The notes beneath the pieces were generated by a model. It was not told the DNA's origin. It did no database searches and was given only the letters and a program-made list of their open reading frames with translations. From contig CP114123.1 of the NCBI GenBank assembly GCA_029959195.1, positions 2,046,001 through 2,110,000 on the forward strand: a stretch of DNA of 64,000 bases. The letters run 5' to 3'. Position 1 is the first letter of the stretch, and each line of letters opens with the position of its first letter. This document shows positions 10,952-22,432 of this stretch, piece after piece. The position numbers and the translations under genes are program-made. Origin of the DNA: Dictyophora rubrovolvata (Eukaryota > Basidiomycota > Agaricomycetes > Phallales > Phallaceae).

Positions 10952-12671
10952 ATGAACAATAATACCGCCAATGTTACCTCTATCAGTAGTGCGGTCACTC
11001 TAGAAATGACTCAAGCAGCATATCTTGAGTGGGTTTCCATCTTGAATATTTGATATTTATTTGACAATAGGGCGTTAGCTATGTCTTCACGCTTGTTAAT
11101 TTTGCCACCGTGGGTACGTTGTCTGATAAATCAAATGAACAATTAAATGTTAAAGATAATACGCCAGCACTCCTTGCTTATACTACAGTTCTGGCTATAC
11201 CACAGGAGATGGTATATATGTGGTTATCGCCAAAACCTTTCAGCATTCAAAATTTACTTTATGCTTTTATAAGATATGGAGGCATTATTCCACAAGTACT
11301 TTATCTCTGGTTAAACATGTTGCCAGTAAGCAAAAGTATTCTAAAGAGTCTGCAAGCAGTGTTAACCGTTTCTTCCTTGCAGCCAGGAAGGTAAGATATT
11401 ATTATTATTATTATGAAGATTAGGAAATTCAGAAAGTACAAAAGCTTGTGCAATAATATAGTTAATGCACAGAATGCTGCAGTCATTTTGACGTATATTG
11501 GTGTTCAAGGTTGGTGTAGTATGTGATTTGTGTGAATACCCATGAGATTATTTGTTTAGGCTTGTTGGTCACTCGAGCATACTCATTGTGTCAAGGGAAC
11601 AAGGTTATAGCTGGGGCTTTGGCTTTCTCTTTTGGGGGAGGGCTTGGTTTATTCCTTTATGGTCAGAATTCCCATTGCAGCAAGAACACGCAGTGGACTC
11701 CTCATCTTTTTTCAGGAGTAATAACATCTACCGGATGTGTTCAAAGGTCTGGAATTATCAATATTCAATTTACGCTAAATCCTGTTCTCAATTTTTTTGC
11801 TAGTGTTCGTGGTAGGTCTGAATAAACATTGCTGGTTACGAATGGGCCTAAATGTGATACGACTTTATCGAAGAACCCCTAGTGATCTTGGCCTCAGATG
11901 TCTGTACTATCGCAACTGATCTAGTTGTCTTTTGTGTTTGCTTATGGAAGGTCTGGGATGCATGGAAATTAAAGGGTGAAACAGGCATCAGAAGTGGCAA
12001 TGACCTTGTTTCAGTGCTACTCAAGCAAAGTATGCTTATATTACATCCTTGGCGAAGTGTTGTTTACACAATAATGAATTAGCTATGTTGAGGTTTTGGT
12101 AAGCCGAACAACAAAGAATCCTTTTTCATGACTCATTTTGGCCTTCAAAGCTTTGTGATTGTTATTTCCATCACTGCTATAATTATTGAACAAGTAAGAA
12201 CAATGCAAAACCTGGTTGTATCTTCCTAACAGCCGGCTTCTAGGTGCGGATTCAGAATGGCGTAAGTGCACTCTCTTAATTGAAGTACTAAATCATAATG
12301 GTCTGAGTGCACTGAACTTCAAATTCATGCTACATCAGTTTGCAATAAATATCTTGGGCGATCTTCAACATAGGTATGGCCATTTCTGTCCTTATCTCAA
12401 TGTCATTGTTTGATCTTTAATCTCAAGTATTTCGGTTATTTTAATTGCCGATTTTGCTTTAGATCTTCGTCAACGAAATTCCACGGTAATTCAAGCCACA
12501 AACATAACATTACCAACTATTCAAATTTCAAGTGTGGCGAATTATATACACCAATCAATCCTTGTGGGAATGGGTGATCATGAAATACCGATAAGTTCAA
12601 GGGCCGAAGGTGAGGATGATCCCTCGACGGGATCTCCGGACATCGAAATTGGAAGGGAAGAGTCGACTTAG
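10952..12671 (+). CDS. DUF6533-like seven-helix membrane protein, copy 2
   Basis: Paralogue of 4168-5881 with the same exon plan. It starts MNNNTANVTSISSAV at 10952. The first intron donor is GTGGGT and the first junction reads DYVFTLVNFA. Downstream exons are nearly identical to copy 1, with a few replacements such as AVILTYIGVQG for AFFLTYIGVQG. All exon junctions that I could phase in copy 1 remain in phase here, so both copies may be expressed. The C-terminus has the same ambiguity. Function unknown; predicted in membranes. Confidence 0.65.
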
Positions 12672-13100
12672 GATCAGCACTCACAATGGGCACAATATTT
12701 GATGTTAGGATTCTAAACCCTACCATATACTTATATCGCTAAACGGACATAGATATGAGACCCTGTTATTTATAACTCTTACACCGCCACCCTAGAAAAG
12801 TGACTCGTGTTTTGTTTTACTTTGTTATTTATCGAACGAGAGGTTTTATAGCTACCACTCAGATAAATGTCCCAGCTCCTCTTTTATTATGGACCTGTAG
12901 CTCAATATCTCTCTGCAAAAACTCGCTATCATTTCAAAATTGTCCCGATATATTTATCAAATAGGATTTAGAATTGCTATAAGAATAAAAGAGTGAAAGA
13001 ATAAAAGAGTAAGGAAATTGTCCGATTACAAGCACTATGAGTACTTTCGTACATATATAGCATAGCACATGCCCCTGCGCATGCAAATTCAAGTCCAATT

Positions 13101-14617
13101 TTAGAGCAGCACTGATCCAATCAATGCAGCTCCTAGCAGCGAAGCAAGTGTGACGCTCATTCCGTAAGAGGACGCCGAGTTTGATCCAGAAGAACCAGAA
13201 CCGGAAGAACCTGATCCTGTCCCAGCCGATCCCGAGCCAGAACTGCTAGCACCGGTACCGGGAGAACTAGAAGCATTAGTAGCAGCAGCAGCTGCGTCAG
13301 TTTGGTAGATCCTGACGGATCTAATCTCGAAATACGCGTTATCGTATCCTGATGGCGGACCGATTACGAAGTCGTTGTAACATACGCCTTGGCATGTCTC
13401 ATTGAATACTTGTGGATTTCCCGCACTGTAAAGAAAAAAGAAAAGAATTATTTAAGGGTATGGTAATCCAACGCGATTGAAAACTTACAAGTCCCCGCAT
13501 AGTGTGATGTCGAGAATGAGCTCTTGAGGACCGAAGAATTCGTCAAGGTTGCATCCAGAATTGGTATAGTTAACGAGCGGCTCGCCGAGAGTGGTGGTAT
13601 CTAGCGAAGTGGTGGTGTCATCGCTAAGTACAGAAGGTATCTTTGCACGCTGTATAAAAATAATTTAATTGATACAAATGATGTATATAGCACACGCCAC
13701 GAGGTCTTACCGGGAAGAACCAGACGGTAATATAAGAATCGGCGTATTCGGTGACGAACACTCCTCCGCCGTTTGCAGAGAATTGTTCGCCGAATGAACC
13801 TGGGGTGTTATCAGAGACGATACATCCTTGGTTGTTGTTGTCTGTTGCAGAGCAGTCGGGCGAGATGACGTTACCGGTGAATATGGCGGATTTGTCGAGG
13901 TTGCATCCCTGCCATGAGATAAAGATAAGTATGAAAACGGACTACACGAAGGCCAACGAACGGAAGAACGTACGGGGTTGGTGTGTAAGGATACTTGATT
14001 TGTCTTGGCTTGATTGACGTTCTCGTATGTGTCGATTTCGCCGCCCATGGGCCAAGAGCGCGACTGACTCCACCACGCAGGCCAAACACTTCAATAGATC
14101 AGGGAAAAAAAAAAGAATCAAAAAACTTTCCCAATACTTCCATGGTCTTGCAGATGGGACGAACCTGCATCCAAACGGCGCATGCAACATATCAGCAGTC
14201 CAAACACTTCCCTTCCCATACAATTGCGACGTCGAAATACGGACAGTATTTCGTTTATCATTGAACGGGACGTTAGTTGAATTATCTACTTTTATAATTG
14301 CGTTTCCAGCACTATTGACGAATGTGAGATTGCTTGATATTCCGACTTCACGCGATACGAAGATGGCGTCGCCGTTGGTTAGGTTGTCGACTAAGTAGAC
14401 GAGAGAGAGAGGGGGGGAGGGTTTCAGAATGTTATTGTTATAGAGTAAGGATGACTGACGCGGAGGACGTACAGTTGTTAAAATACACCCAGGACTCAAA
14501 GAATGATTCTCCTTGGAATGTTGTTACGAGTTTGTATGGTCCTTGGGCTTGAACGAAGGGTGTCCACGTCAACGACACCAACGGCAAGACAACGCCGGCA
14601 AGAACAGAGTTTTTCAT
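13101..14617 (-). CDS. GH16 beta-glucanase, secreted, membrane/GPI-tailed (copy C)
   Basis: Six exons: 14617-14473, 14390-14165, 14088-13974, 13908-13711, 13649-13489, 13425-13101; 389 residues. Signal peptide MKNSVLAGVVLPLVSL..., cleaved before QGPYKL. The catalytic GH16 core motif GEIDTYE lies in exon 3 (nucleophile and acid/base Glu with the bridging Asp). C-terminal Ser/Gly-rich linker and a hydrophobic tail (LASLLGAALIGSVLL) suggest GPI anchoring. Family knowledge: hydrolysis or remodelling of beta-1,3(4)-glucans at the cell wall or outside. Exon lengths 226 and 115 are identical in the two paralogues at 28659 and 50851. This is the intact parent of the stump at 6312. Confidence 0.92.
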
Positions 14618-15878
14618 GATGGGGAAAAAGGAAAGGAATATAGAAAAAAAGAAACCTAGATAGAGTAAAAAAAGGTGGTAGACAGAGAACGAAGTTTGGC
14701 TTACCTGGTATGATACTCTAGGTACTGAAAGGGAGGACGGGGCTAAAAAGAACGAAGGAAAATGATGAATGAGCGCTTAGCGATCGACCCCATCCGCCGT
14801 GGTGTCTGCACCGCATAAGTATCTTCTTCCGTTATACCATATGATGTGAAATAGGTGCTTTATTTTTATTGAGGCCGGCCTGTTAGCTATGAACAGTCAA
14901 TAATAATTCGCCTTCGTAGTAGGTTGTGTCAACGTCGGGATTAAAATCATGTAGGTGTTTGACTTCAAGTTTTCATTTTTTTAGTTCGATTTAAATCAAA
15001 GATAAAAGCCACTACCCGCCACTACTCAAGTTGCGAGAGAGTCCGAATATAAGTGTTAGCAAGGTGACGTGAAGGAAAAATTGTGACGTTAGAAGAGTGA
15101 AATTTTTGAAGTGAGATGTCGACATCCCAGTCATCGGGGAACCGTATCGTCGACTGCTGCCAGTGGCATGTGGCATATGTCAAAATTACCTCTATGGGCG
15201 ATGCTGATTTACAATTGCAAAAGGTTAGTATTGTTAGAATCCGGCGCACTAAGCGCCAGTATATACGCGTAGTACAAGCGCGTCACCTCTCCCCTAGTCG
15301 TCGTTACCGACCACTAGGGAAGAGGTGAGTAAACCGTATCGATATAATAACATAACGTGCTTACACACCTGTAGACTAATTAACTTACAGGTAATAGAGT
15401 CGTCGTTACCGACCACTAGGGAAGAGACTAATTAACTTACAAGTATTACCGAAATAAGTGTTATGGGGCGCCCGGCAGATGTAAAGCAGACGCTTTGGTC
15501 ATAGATACACCTCCCTAGTAATATACATGTACAGCACTGTCTGACTGGAAAACAAATCACACACCGAAATGAGTGATCCGGATGCGGAGCAGCAAGGAGA
15601 GGCGGGAGTCGCACAACCAATGAACGTAATAAAAATTCGATGGGCATGGCGGTCTGTGGCTGTATATTGCAATTCATTGTGCACATCACATTGTGCACAT
15701 CAAGTTCTGATTGCCAAAAGACAGACGCGCGTAAATAGCAGTTCCGGATCCATTCCAGGTCCAAATTAGGTCTGCATTCAGGTTTTAAGGCGGGCGTCAA
15801 TGGGACCTTACGAGGATATATATATACGAACAGAGAGACTGGAATTCCAATCCACTCTTGTACATACCCTTTCCTCTC
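14618..15878. other. Intergenic DNA with short repeats
   Basis: No supported gene. A 70-codon ATG frame at 15116-15328 (MSTSQSSGNRIVD...) lacks any recognised motif. Repeats at 15297-15441 are listed separately. An AT-rich TATA-like run at 15816-15826 sits 53 bases before the zinc-finger start at 15879. Confidence 0.5.
15297..15441. repeat. Paired hairpin repeats
   Basis: A 28-base unit containing GTCGTTACCGACCACTAGGG occurs at 15297-15324 and again at 15399-15426. It can fold on itself through CCCTAGT and ACTAGGG in the first copy. A second unit, GACTAATTAACTTACA, occurs at 15374-15389 and 15426-15441. The two repeats therefore alternate. Function unknown. Confidence 0.75.
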
Positions 15879-16435
15879 ATGAACGCTGAAAACATCAACC
15901 CGGTGTGTAGTTCACCCCTTCCTTCTCACCTCAAGTCATTAAATCAGACCTTTCCAGAGTCACTCCATTCTTAAAAGGAATGAATTTATTGATCCCAACT
16001 CCCTTCAACCATATATCCGCGAAATTACATGCGAGGCAACGACCATCTTTACGTGCAATTTCCCTCATTGCCACCATGCTCTTCTCTTCTTCAATCAAGA
16101 CGACATCATCCTCCATATTCAGGTTATGCACATGAAAACGTTCAACTTGAACAAAGAGTTCGTCTGTCTGTGGTACGTGTCAAGCCTTGTAAGTTTACGC
16201 AGTGCTCATCCCTCGCCTCATGGAACAGCGGAACAGAGTTTACTAGACTTGGAGAAGAAAACCGTCATGTTGCGTGCAAACAATTAGGTTTACGCTTCAA
16301 GTGCAATCATTGGTACGTCTACTACTCGCTTTCTGTCTGTCCATGCCTTATGGGAAGATATTATACATTAGCCCTAAACGTTTCGCCAGGAGAGATTATT
16401 TGAGGGTACATACGCGTGTTGTTCATAACATGTGA
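15879..16435 (+). CDS. Two-finger C2H2 zinc-finger protein, member 1
   Basis: Four exons: 15879-15902, 15958-16172, 16229-16312, 16372-16435; 128 residues. Finger 1 (CNFPHC...HIQVMH) is C-x4-C-x14-H-x4-H. Finger 2 (CNHCPKRFARRDYLRVH TRVVH) is a perfect C-x2-C-x12-H-x4-H. The second Cys of finger 2 is made by splicing TG and C across intron 3, which strongly supports the model. Between them is a conserved VCxC-TEF...RH...K-LG-RFxC link. Probably a nuclear nucleic-acid-binding protein by its fingers; no activation domain is visible. Paralogues at 24028 and 36391 share exon lengths. Confidence 0.85.
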
Positions 16436-17000
16436 GCCAGAAATGCCACTTGAAGAGGGGAGATCTCTATCATATATATGTCAATAAAGTCTCTTTTCAT
16501 ACTATGTACATACGACTCGGCAAAGTATCTTTAGATACATGCCATAAACAAGCTGACCGATGGTTGGATGACCGTAGCCCGACGTACCAGTCACGTCATA
16601 CATCATACACAGTCAATCATCAGGAACTACCAAGTGTCGATTCTTCAAATTGGAAACCAACAATCAAGACGAGCCCCGAAAAAAAAAGGTGTTCATAGGT
16701 GAGTTGGAAAAAGCAGTCGAAATGAATAGTCCGTCCCTTTCTCTTAGATGTAATTTTGGAATAAAAGATAATGAAGTCCATAGCCGTGAGAAACCATCCC
16801 CGTCGCCCAGTTGTTTTTGAAAGGGTTTCCTGTCTCGCTTTGCTCTCTCTCTCCGAAGATGGCAGTTGTGATACATTATAGTAAGTTGGGAAAAGAACGG
16901 AGCTCGGTACGCAGGATGGATCACTGCCGGGTGTGCGAGCCTTCTGTCCTATGGTTCGGATGCCAAATCCGGAGGATGTGCGTCGAAATATCACTGATGT
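16436..17000. other. Intergenic, nothing recognised
   Basis: Overlapping frames exist on both strands (16620-16994 minus, 16432-16698 plus), but none has a motif, a duplicate or plausible splice partners. Confidence 0.4.
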
Positions 17001-17760
17001 TTAGTTTGCTGTGATTGATGATGGTGTGTGGAAGAAGGTAGTGTCTAGCGCTCGCCGCGCTCTGCAGGCCGCCTCGGCACCTAAGAGTGTCGCATTCGAC
17101 GATGCGTAAAGTGTCTCGAGCCGCAACTGAGCTATGGATACAAATCCATTCCCAAATTCGATCTGATCCAGTGCACACAATGCCTCAATGAATTCTTCAG
17201 CTAACTCAGCGCTGACATATTGTACTGACAACTGTCTCATATTTGATATCGTCAGTGCATCGCGCCGAAATTGAGCCTCGGTGTTCGCAGCTGTGAAGCA
17301 GTGCGGTAAAAATCGTTTAATGTATCTCCCCCACAAGGGGTTATCGATTATCCTCTAATGCAGTTGCAAGTGTACCTTCTCCCGCGATGGACGCCCGAAA
17401 TCCTCGTATATGAAGCATAACACAACCCGTATGACCCGGAAGTGTGTTTGGACCTCCTGTTATGGCACTGTAATCAAAGACAAAAACCCGAGTACTTCAG
17501 GACAAAATATAACTTACGGCTTTCGCAAGTTTCCGCAATATGCTTCTGTACATTTTTCGAGCGTGCAATGGTAAAGCGGGAGGTGTCGCACTTCTGATTA
17601 GGACTGTCATATATATGGCAAAAAAGGAGCATGGTGGGGTTGCTAAGCCGTCCGTCATTTTGGAGAGCCGAGGCAAAAATTTACAGTGTGGTGCCGCGGC
17701 GTGGCAGGCAGCCTCCGCAAAAACAGCAAACAATCCTGCGTAACCATCGTTCGCATCCTT
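17001..17760 (-). CDS. Hypothetical multi-exon gene (partial model)
   Basis: Minus strand, with higher GC than its surroundings and protein-like composition. One exon reads DANDGYAGLFAVFAEAACHA and continues to a GTAAGT donor near 17516. The next has TGCVMLHIRGFRASIAGEG. A third, acceptor near 17288, reads AANTEAQFRRDALTISNMRQLSV... and ends at a TAA at 17001. The first junction does not keep phase in my hands, so either a splice site is misplaced or the gene is damaged. The 5' end is not found. No family recognised. Confidence 0.35.
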
Positions 17761-17899
17761 TACCGTCGTTGGTTAAACTTCATCACATCTGTGAGTACTT
17801 GAGTCTAGAAACGGCGGGTCGCAATGTCGCGACTCGCGAGCTCGAGCTTGAAATGAAATGTTTTTAGCTTTGGCTTGAGAACGTTACATCAGTCTCCTC

Positions 17900-19081
17900 C
17901 ATCGTTGAAGTATTCCACGTCGTAGTAATACGAGATAATACTCCGACTTCCTCAGTAAAGGACAGGGAAGTGTTGTATATTCTTCATCTGGAGCATGCTC
18001 GTTGTCGAGTAAACGAAAAATACAATCTAGATCTGGAGTATACCCGACCAAAAGGTTGAAGTAGTTAAAGTTCGAATATGATAAAGATGAGAAAAAGTAA
18101 TCTCCAAATCTCGATCTTCCCCGATCTTGATGATAGTCTCGACCAGGGTGATCGGCTGAACGGAGCAGTACCTTCCTCTAAAAAAGACAAGTTTCATAAC
18201 GGAACCTCGATTTTCGTCCAGAATGTATGATGGGGGGGAGAGGGGAAGAGCATGACGTCAACTACGACATATACGACACACTCGGGTCGACTCAAGGAAA
18301 TCATCGTCAAATCGCTTGATCTTTGGATCTGGGAAAATTATGTGTGCGATGCCGAAGATTATATCGGGAGGGGCAATAAAGAAGCCAGGGAAGTTTCGTT
18401 AACAGAACTATCAGACATGATAAAACGAGAGATGTTGTTTGAGCCTATGCTTTGACGTGGGGGTTGTTGGCAACGCTGAGCTTAAGACTCGAGAGGGTGT
18501 GACCGTTGTGCGGATTTTCGCCCCTGCAAGTGCAGTGATTCTGATTGGTTACTAGCTACTAGTGAGTTGACGTTATCATGTGCGGACCCCCGTACGTACT
18601 CTCATTGGACGAAAAAGCTGCAAAAAGGACGGACGTCAATTAAGAATTGCGCGACGTCGAATGTTTAAATTGAAATCATATGAATTGAACCTGGGTGTTG
18701 ATATTGAATATTGAACACCAGTGATGATGCGGTGACAATAAACTGCAAAGACTCATCAGTGCTGACATGCAGGCATTTGTTAATTCTTATAATACTCCTC
18801 TCCTTTAATCTTAAAACTATTAACTATATTTTAACACTATTTAATACAATGTATCGGGACGATGAAGGGTGATTCGAAAGAAAGAAAGAAAGAGTGAGTT
18901 GCGGTTGAGAAGTAGGGATGTAAATACATGAGTGGTGGTTTACAGGATAGATTAGCTCGCTTATGGATATACGAATAAATAGAAAATGACAGCATAATCA
19001 CGGATCATATGGCCGTTGAAACCGAAAAGCGAAAGGTACCAGTTTGATAAGGTGTGGCGTTCGCCTGACTGCCTGAGGTTT
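17900..19081. other. Intergenic, one small orphan frame
   Basis: An ATG frame at 18252-18455 (67 residues, MTSTTTYTTHSGRLKEI...) has an amphipathic, protein-like look but no motif and no duplicate, so I do not call it. A short GAAA run lies near 18877-18893. Confidence 0.35.
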
Positions 19082-19729
19082 CTATTGGATCTGGACCTTG
19101 ACAGACCCCTGTTCTTCAGTAATCTTAGGGATACGCAAAGTTAAAATGCCGTCCAGCAACGTTGCGTTGATCTTGGAAGCATCGACGGCACGAGGAAGCC
19201 AGACTGTGCGTGCGAAATGTGATGAGCCGACGAAGTCTCGTTCGGATGATATTACGGTAGGCGCAGAAGAGTCCGTTTTGGTGACTAAATTAAGATGTTA
19301 GGCATTTTGAGTATGATAGCAACGTGAGATAGTAAACATACCCTCATTAGGAGTGGGCGCATCTCCATTTCCATTAGTGGAAGTAGCCGTCTTTCCTTCA
19401 GTGGCAGTGGCGGCGACGTTCCCATTTACGTTGTTTGTATACGCCCTAGCCAGAACCTTCCCTTCAATGGTCAAACTACGTCCATTATCCCCAACTCTAA
19501 CCTCAAGATTCTCCTTTTTAACACCTGGAACTTCAGCTTCGACAATATAATCATTGTCGTGCTCTGACAAGTCTAAGGTTGGGTGGCGGGATTGGACAAA
19601 GTCGTCGAACGGGGCGAAGTGGCGGTACATTGTTGGGAATGAGTACGGCGATCTAGTTGAACGGGCGACGTCATCGAAGAGTCTGAAAAAGGGGCGGAAT
19701 TCATTGAAGAATGTTCTTGAGAGAGACAT
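19082..19729 (-). CDS. Small heat shock protein, HSP20/alpha-crystallin family
   Basis: Two exons, 19729-19342 and 19284-19082, with a GTATGT intron; 196 residues. N-terminal MSLSRTFFNEFRPFF arm, then the alpha-crystallin domain: EHDNDYIVEAEVPGVKKENL and VGDNGRSLTIEG, a low-complexity Asn/Thr/Ala insert typical of fungal HSP20, then FARTVWLPRAVDASKINA and the signature ATLLDGILTLRIPK near the end. Family role: ATP-independent holdase that binds unfolding proteins, cytosolic. It is the only intact copy in the window; two relatives at 1337 and 8108 are dead. TATA box and heat shock element upstream indicate heat induction. Confidence 0.95.
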
Positions 19730-19820
19730 TGTTGTGAGACGAGTGTACTACTAGCGTGTTAGTTGTCGAGGTTGATCGTAAGAGTTACTTTGAGTTGAAC
19801 TCAAGTGTAGAGGCCGAAAG

Positions 19821-19830
19821 TTTATATACC
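19821..19830 (-). promoter_or_regulatory. TATA box of the HSP20 gene
   Basis: GGTATATAAA on the minus strand, about 95 bases before the ATG at 19729. Confidence 0.75.
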
Positions 19831-19978
19831 CGTTGGCAAAAAGATTTTGTGAAGAAGATCGTAGAGCCCGGGAGAAATGTCTAGCAACATTCCCGGAGTC
19901 ACAGTCGGACTGTGGCAACGGATGGCGTTACGCAAGCAGTCCGGCATAATCAGCCGCGAGCAATTTTGAGTAGCGCTC

Positions 19979-19996
19979 TTCTGGAACATTCAAGAA
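19979..19996. promoter_or_regulatory. Heat shock element (four alternating pentamers)
   Basis: The sequence TTCTGGAACATTCAAGAA has TTC-GAA-TTC-GAA spaced by exactly two bases, the binding site of the heat shock factor HSF1. It lies 250 bases upstream of the HSP20 ATG. A weaker, degenerate array (GAAATGTCTAGCAACATTCC) lies nearer the gene at about 19873-19892. The corresponding upstream regions of both HSP20 pseudogenes lack the perfect array. Confidence 0.9.
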
Positions 19997-21256
19997 GGTT
20001 GCAACATGTCCTAGATCGTCTCCCTCCTCGATGGTGTCCGTGGTAGGTCGTGGCGAGCTGTTCAGAATACGAAATCAAGACTGTTGGGTGGCTAGGCGGA
20101 TTTAGATGCCATCTTTCGGAATGGCACAAGACTCTATTACCCCATCTGCATGTAGCCGACTACGGCCTGAGAATGGGTTCAAGTTCTTCTGCGGATTGAA
20201 GCCGAATCACTGGCGGAGTGGGAACGAGATCAAAAGAAGCTGATGATGATTAAGATGCAAGGGGAGGCAAGGGATTTGCCGTCCCAAATGCCTCTCTAGT
20301 AAAAGAAGCTGATGGACATGGATGAATCCATGTAGCTTTAGGGGGTGGTTGATCGTTGCATGGCAATTGGTGGTTCCGTGCCAGCGCTGCCTATTCCATA
20401 AAAAGGGAGACCTATTATTATGGAACAGATTAACATATAAGGCACCCGAGGGTACCCAGGAGTAAACCGTATACGTGGTGCACCGGTTTGTCATATGTTG
20501 GCACATTTTCAAATTTGATTTGTCTTGAGAAGAGGACACTCGTGCAAACCAACGAACCTTTATCCGACTGTCGGTCCCGCCGGTGATCGTAGACACAGTT
20601 CATAAAGTGAACCCAGGTACGTCTACCAACCAATCTACCTAAGTAAACGCTGTCGTTTCTGCGTACAGGTTTCGCACTGGAAGCGTATAAACCTCCTGCA
20701 TGAGATAACTTGAACTTGTGGATTATGTATGGTACATCCAGATTGTTATCTCGATACCGCTGAGGGCGGGGAGACTCGGACAACTCGGACACTGGAAAAC
20801 GATCAATCTAGGAAACGAATGGCACGGTAAAGCGCTGCGGAAATGATATCATGGGCAGGTGTATGTGACATGTGAATTGAGGTAGTGCCTGGTAGTGCTA
20901 GTAGTAGCTTCTTTGACCCACTTCCCTCCCCGTTCTGAAGCAGGTCAGCAGCTAACTGGTTGTCAATCTGTCATTTTCACCTTCTGGATCCCGCTCAAGA
21001 TCCACCGCATTTGGACATTAAATGCAATTACCGGCTGTAAATGTTGAGGTGGCAAGGTCCTCCGGTCTGCAAAATTATGTAACATGATTTAAATTTAATT
21101 CCAAATCATCAAGCCGGCAACTCACAATCATTGGCTCTCGGTCTGAGTATGCGTTCACGACAATTTTCAACTGGCAGCTACCTATAAAACCTGGAATGTT
21201 TCTCCTACACTCACTCCTTCAGTCTAGTTTGTCACTAAAGACTACCAGTGCAAACA
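19997..21256. other. Intergenic, nothing firm
   Basis: A 120-codon minus frame (20792-20430) opens with GTG and not ATG and has no motif. I see no other structure. A TATAAAA-like sequence at about 21183 sits 70 bases before the next start. Confidence 0.4.
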
Positions 21257-21687
21257 ATGGCACCAGTTTCTCAAAATAATCCCAACTTGAAGCTCTTTAC
21301 TACGTCCAACAATGCCAATATTGGTTTGTTATGATATGCCACTGCACAATGCAGCGAAGCTAACACATCGCAGGAGAGCCGGATACATTACGTGTCCCCC
21401 TGATTCGAGGTGGCACAAAGACCGTTAAGGGCCTCGGTGATGCAGAAAAGTTCTCTTTCAACACACCGACCTTTGCCACACTCAATCATGCCAAAGAGAA
21501 CACGAACTTCTTCACTCGTAATTCTCCCCGAAGCCTTCATCTCCTAGCTACCCACAATGACAACTATAAAGCGACCTCAAGCACTGGCACGATGCAGAAT
21601 TGCAACGGTGCATGCGTAAGCGTGGCTGTTGTCATTTCACTAGGTAAGGGAGCCTCCCTTTTGACGCTTTCCTCCCCCAAACGATAG
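21257..21687 (+). CDS. Hypothetical protein
   Basis: Two exons, 21257-21323 and 21374-21687, joined in phase across a GTTTGT...GCAG intron; 126 residues. It begins MAPVSQNNPNLKLFTTSNN and continues with EPDTLRVPLIRGGTKTVKGLG. There is a good start context (acaATGgca) and a TATAAAA box about 70 bases upstream. The last 10 or so codons run into the block duplicated at 450, so the true 3' end may have been replaced by the rearrangement, or an intron may begin at GGTAAGG near 21650. No domain recognised. Confidence 0.5.
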
Positions 21688-22427
21688 AGTACTGATTCGC
21701 CATTGTATTTGAAAGTGTTGTTCTGTATGTCAATCGGCCTTTTCGTTTCCCTATTTTCACGATGCGGAAAAATTATTAATGGATGGTGGAATAATTATAC
21801 TCGACGACGAACCAGTTCTCAAGTGATTGCAACAGTAAACTCCACAAGGTAAATCCTTGATCATTTAGTTTTTCAATCTCGTTGAGTGTTTCCTGAAATC
21901 ACGAATACCAAAGATCCATCGAACTTTCGCCTCTTCCACCTTACTCTGAAAACACTCTCCCAACTTATTCTGAGTCTATCGTTCCTACGATCAACACGAG
22001 TCCCAATCCAGGTTCTGAAATCGACGATCAAACCAGTGATCGGTCTGATACAGCACTCACGGGGTCTGCGACATGTACACACACATCAACAACATCTTCC
22101 TCTGAAACCTACGAAATACCCGTTCCTTCTGCACCTTTCATCCCAACCATCCCATTACCTCCCGTCGAGAATGAAATTGATGGCTCCTTTCCTTTCCGAA
22201 GCTCGAGCGATTCCGAGATGATGGATGAGCTGCAAGCACGACGACGCATGGTTGATTCTCCAAATAATCAGAATATCAGCTCAGTTTTAAACTCCAATCG
22301 AAATTTAAGGACAGTTGGTATCCTGGGATTGATCTTCGAAGACAGATTGTCCGATAACGCCGAAGCACCTTGCCTCGAGGATGCTGATTCCAATGACAGC
22401 GTCTACCCAACTGAAGTAGCATTGTAG
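21668..22427 (+). pseudogene. Remnant of a Ser/Thr/Pro-rich protein gene
   Basis: Duplicate of 450-1010, extending further right. A long open stretch from about 21905 to the TAG at 22425-22427 encodes LSPLPPYSEN, then many Thr/Ser/Pro and acidic residues, a PPVENEIDG segment and a final basic-acidic tail. It needs an upstream exon: the piece GWWNNYTRRRTSSQVIATVN before a gtaaat donor near 21849 is a candidate, but one base is missing in the frame before it. No start is found. The composition suggests a disordered tail; no family is recognised. Confidence 0.4.
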
Positions 22428-22432
22428 CTTCC

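Noticed and set aside
20430-20792. 120-codon minus-strand frame
   Set aside because: Opens with GTG, no motif, no duplicate, and no convincing continuation across introns.
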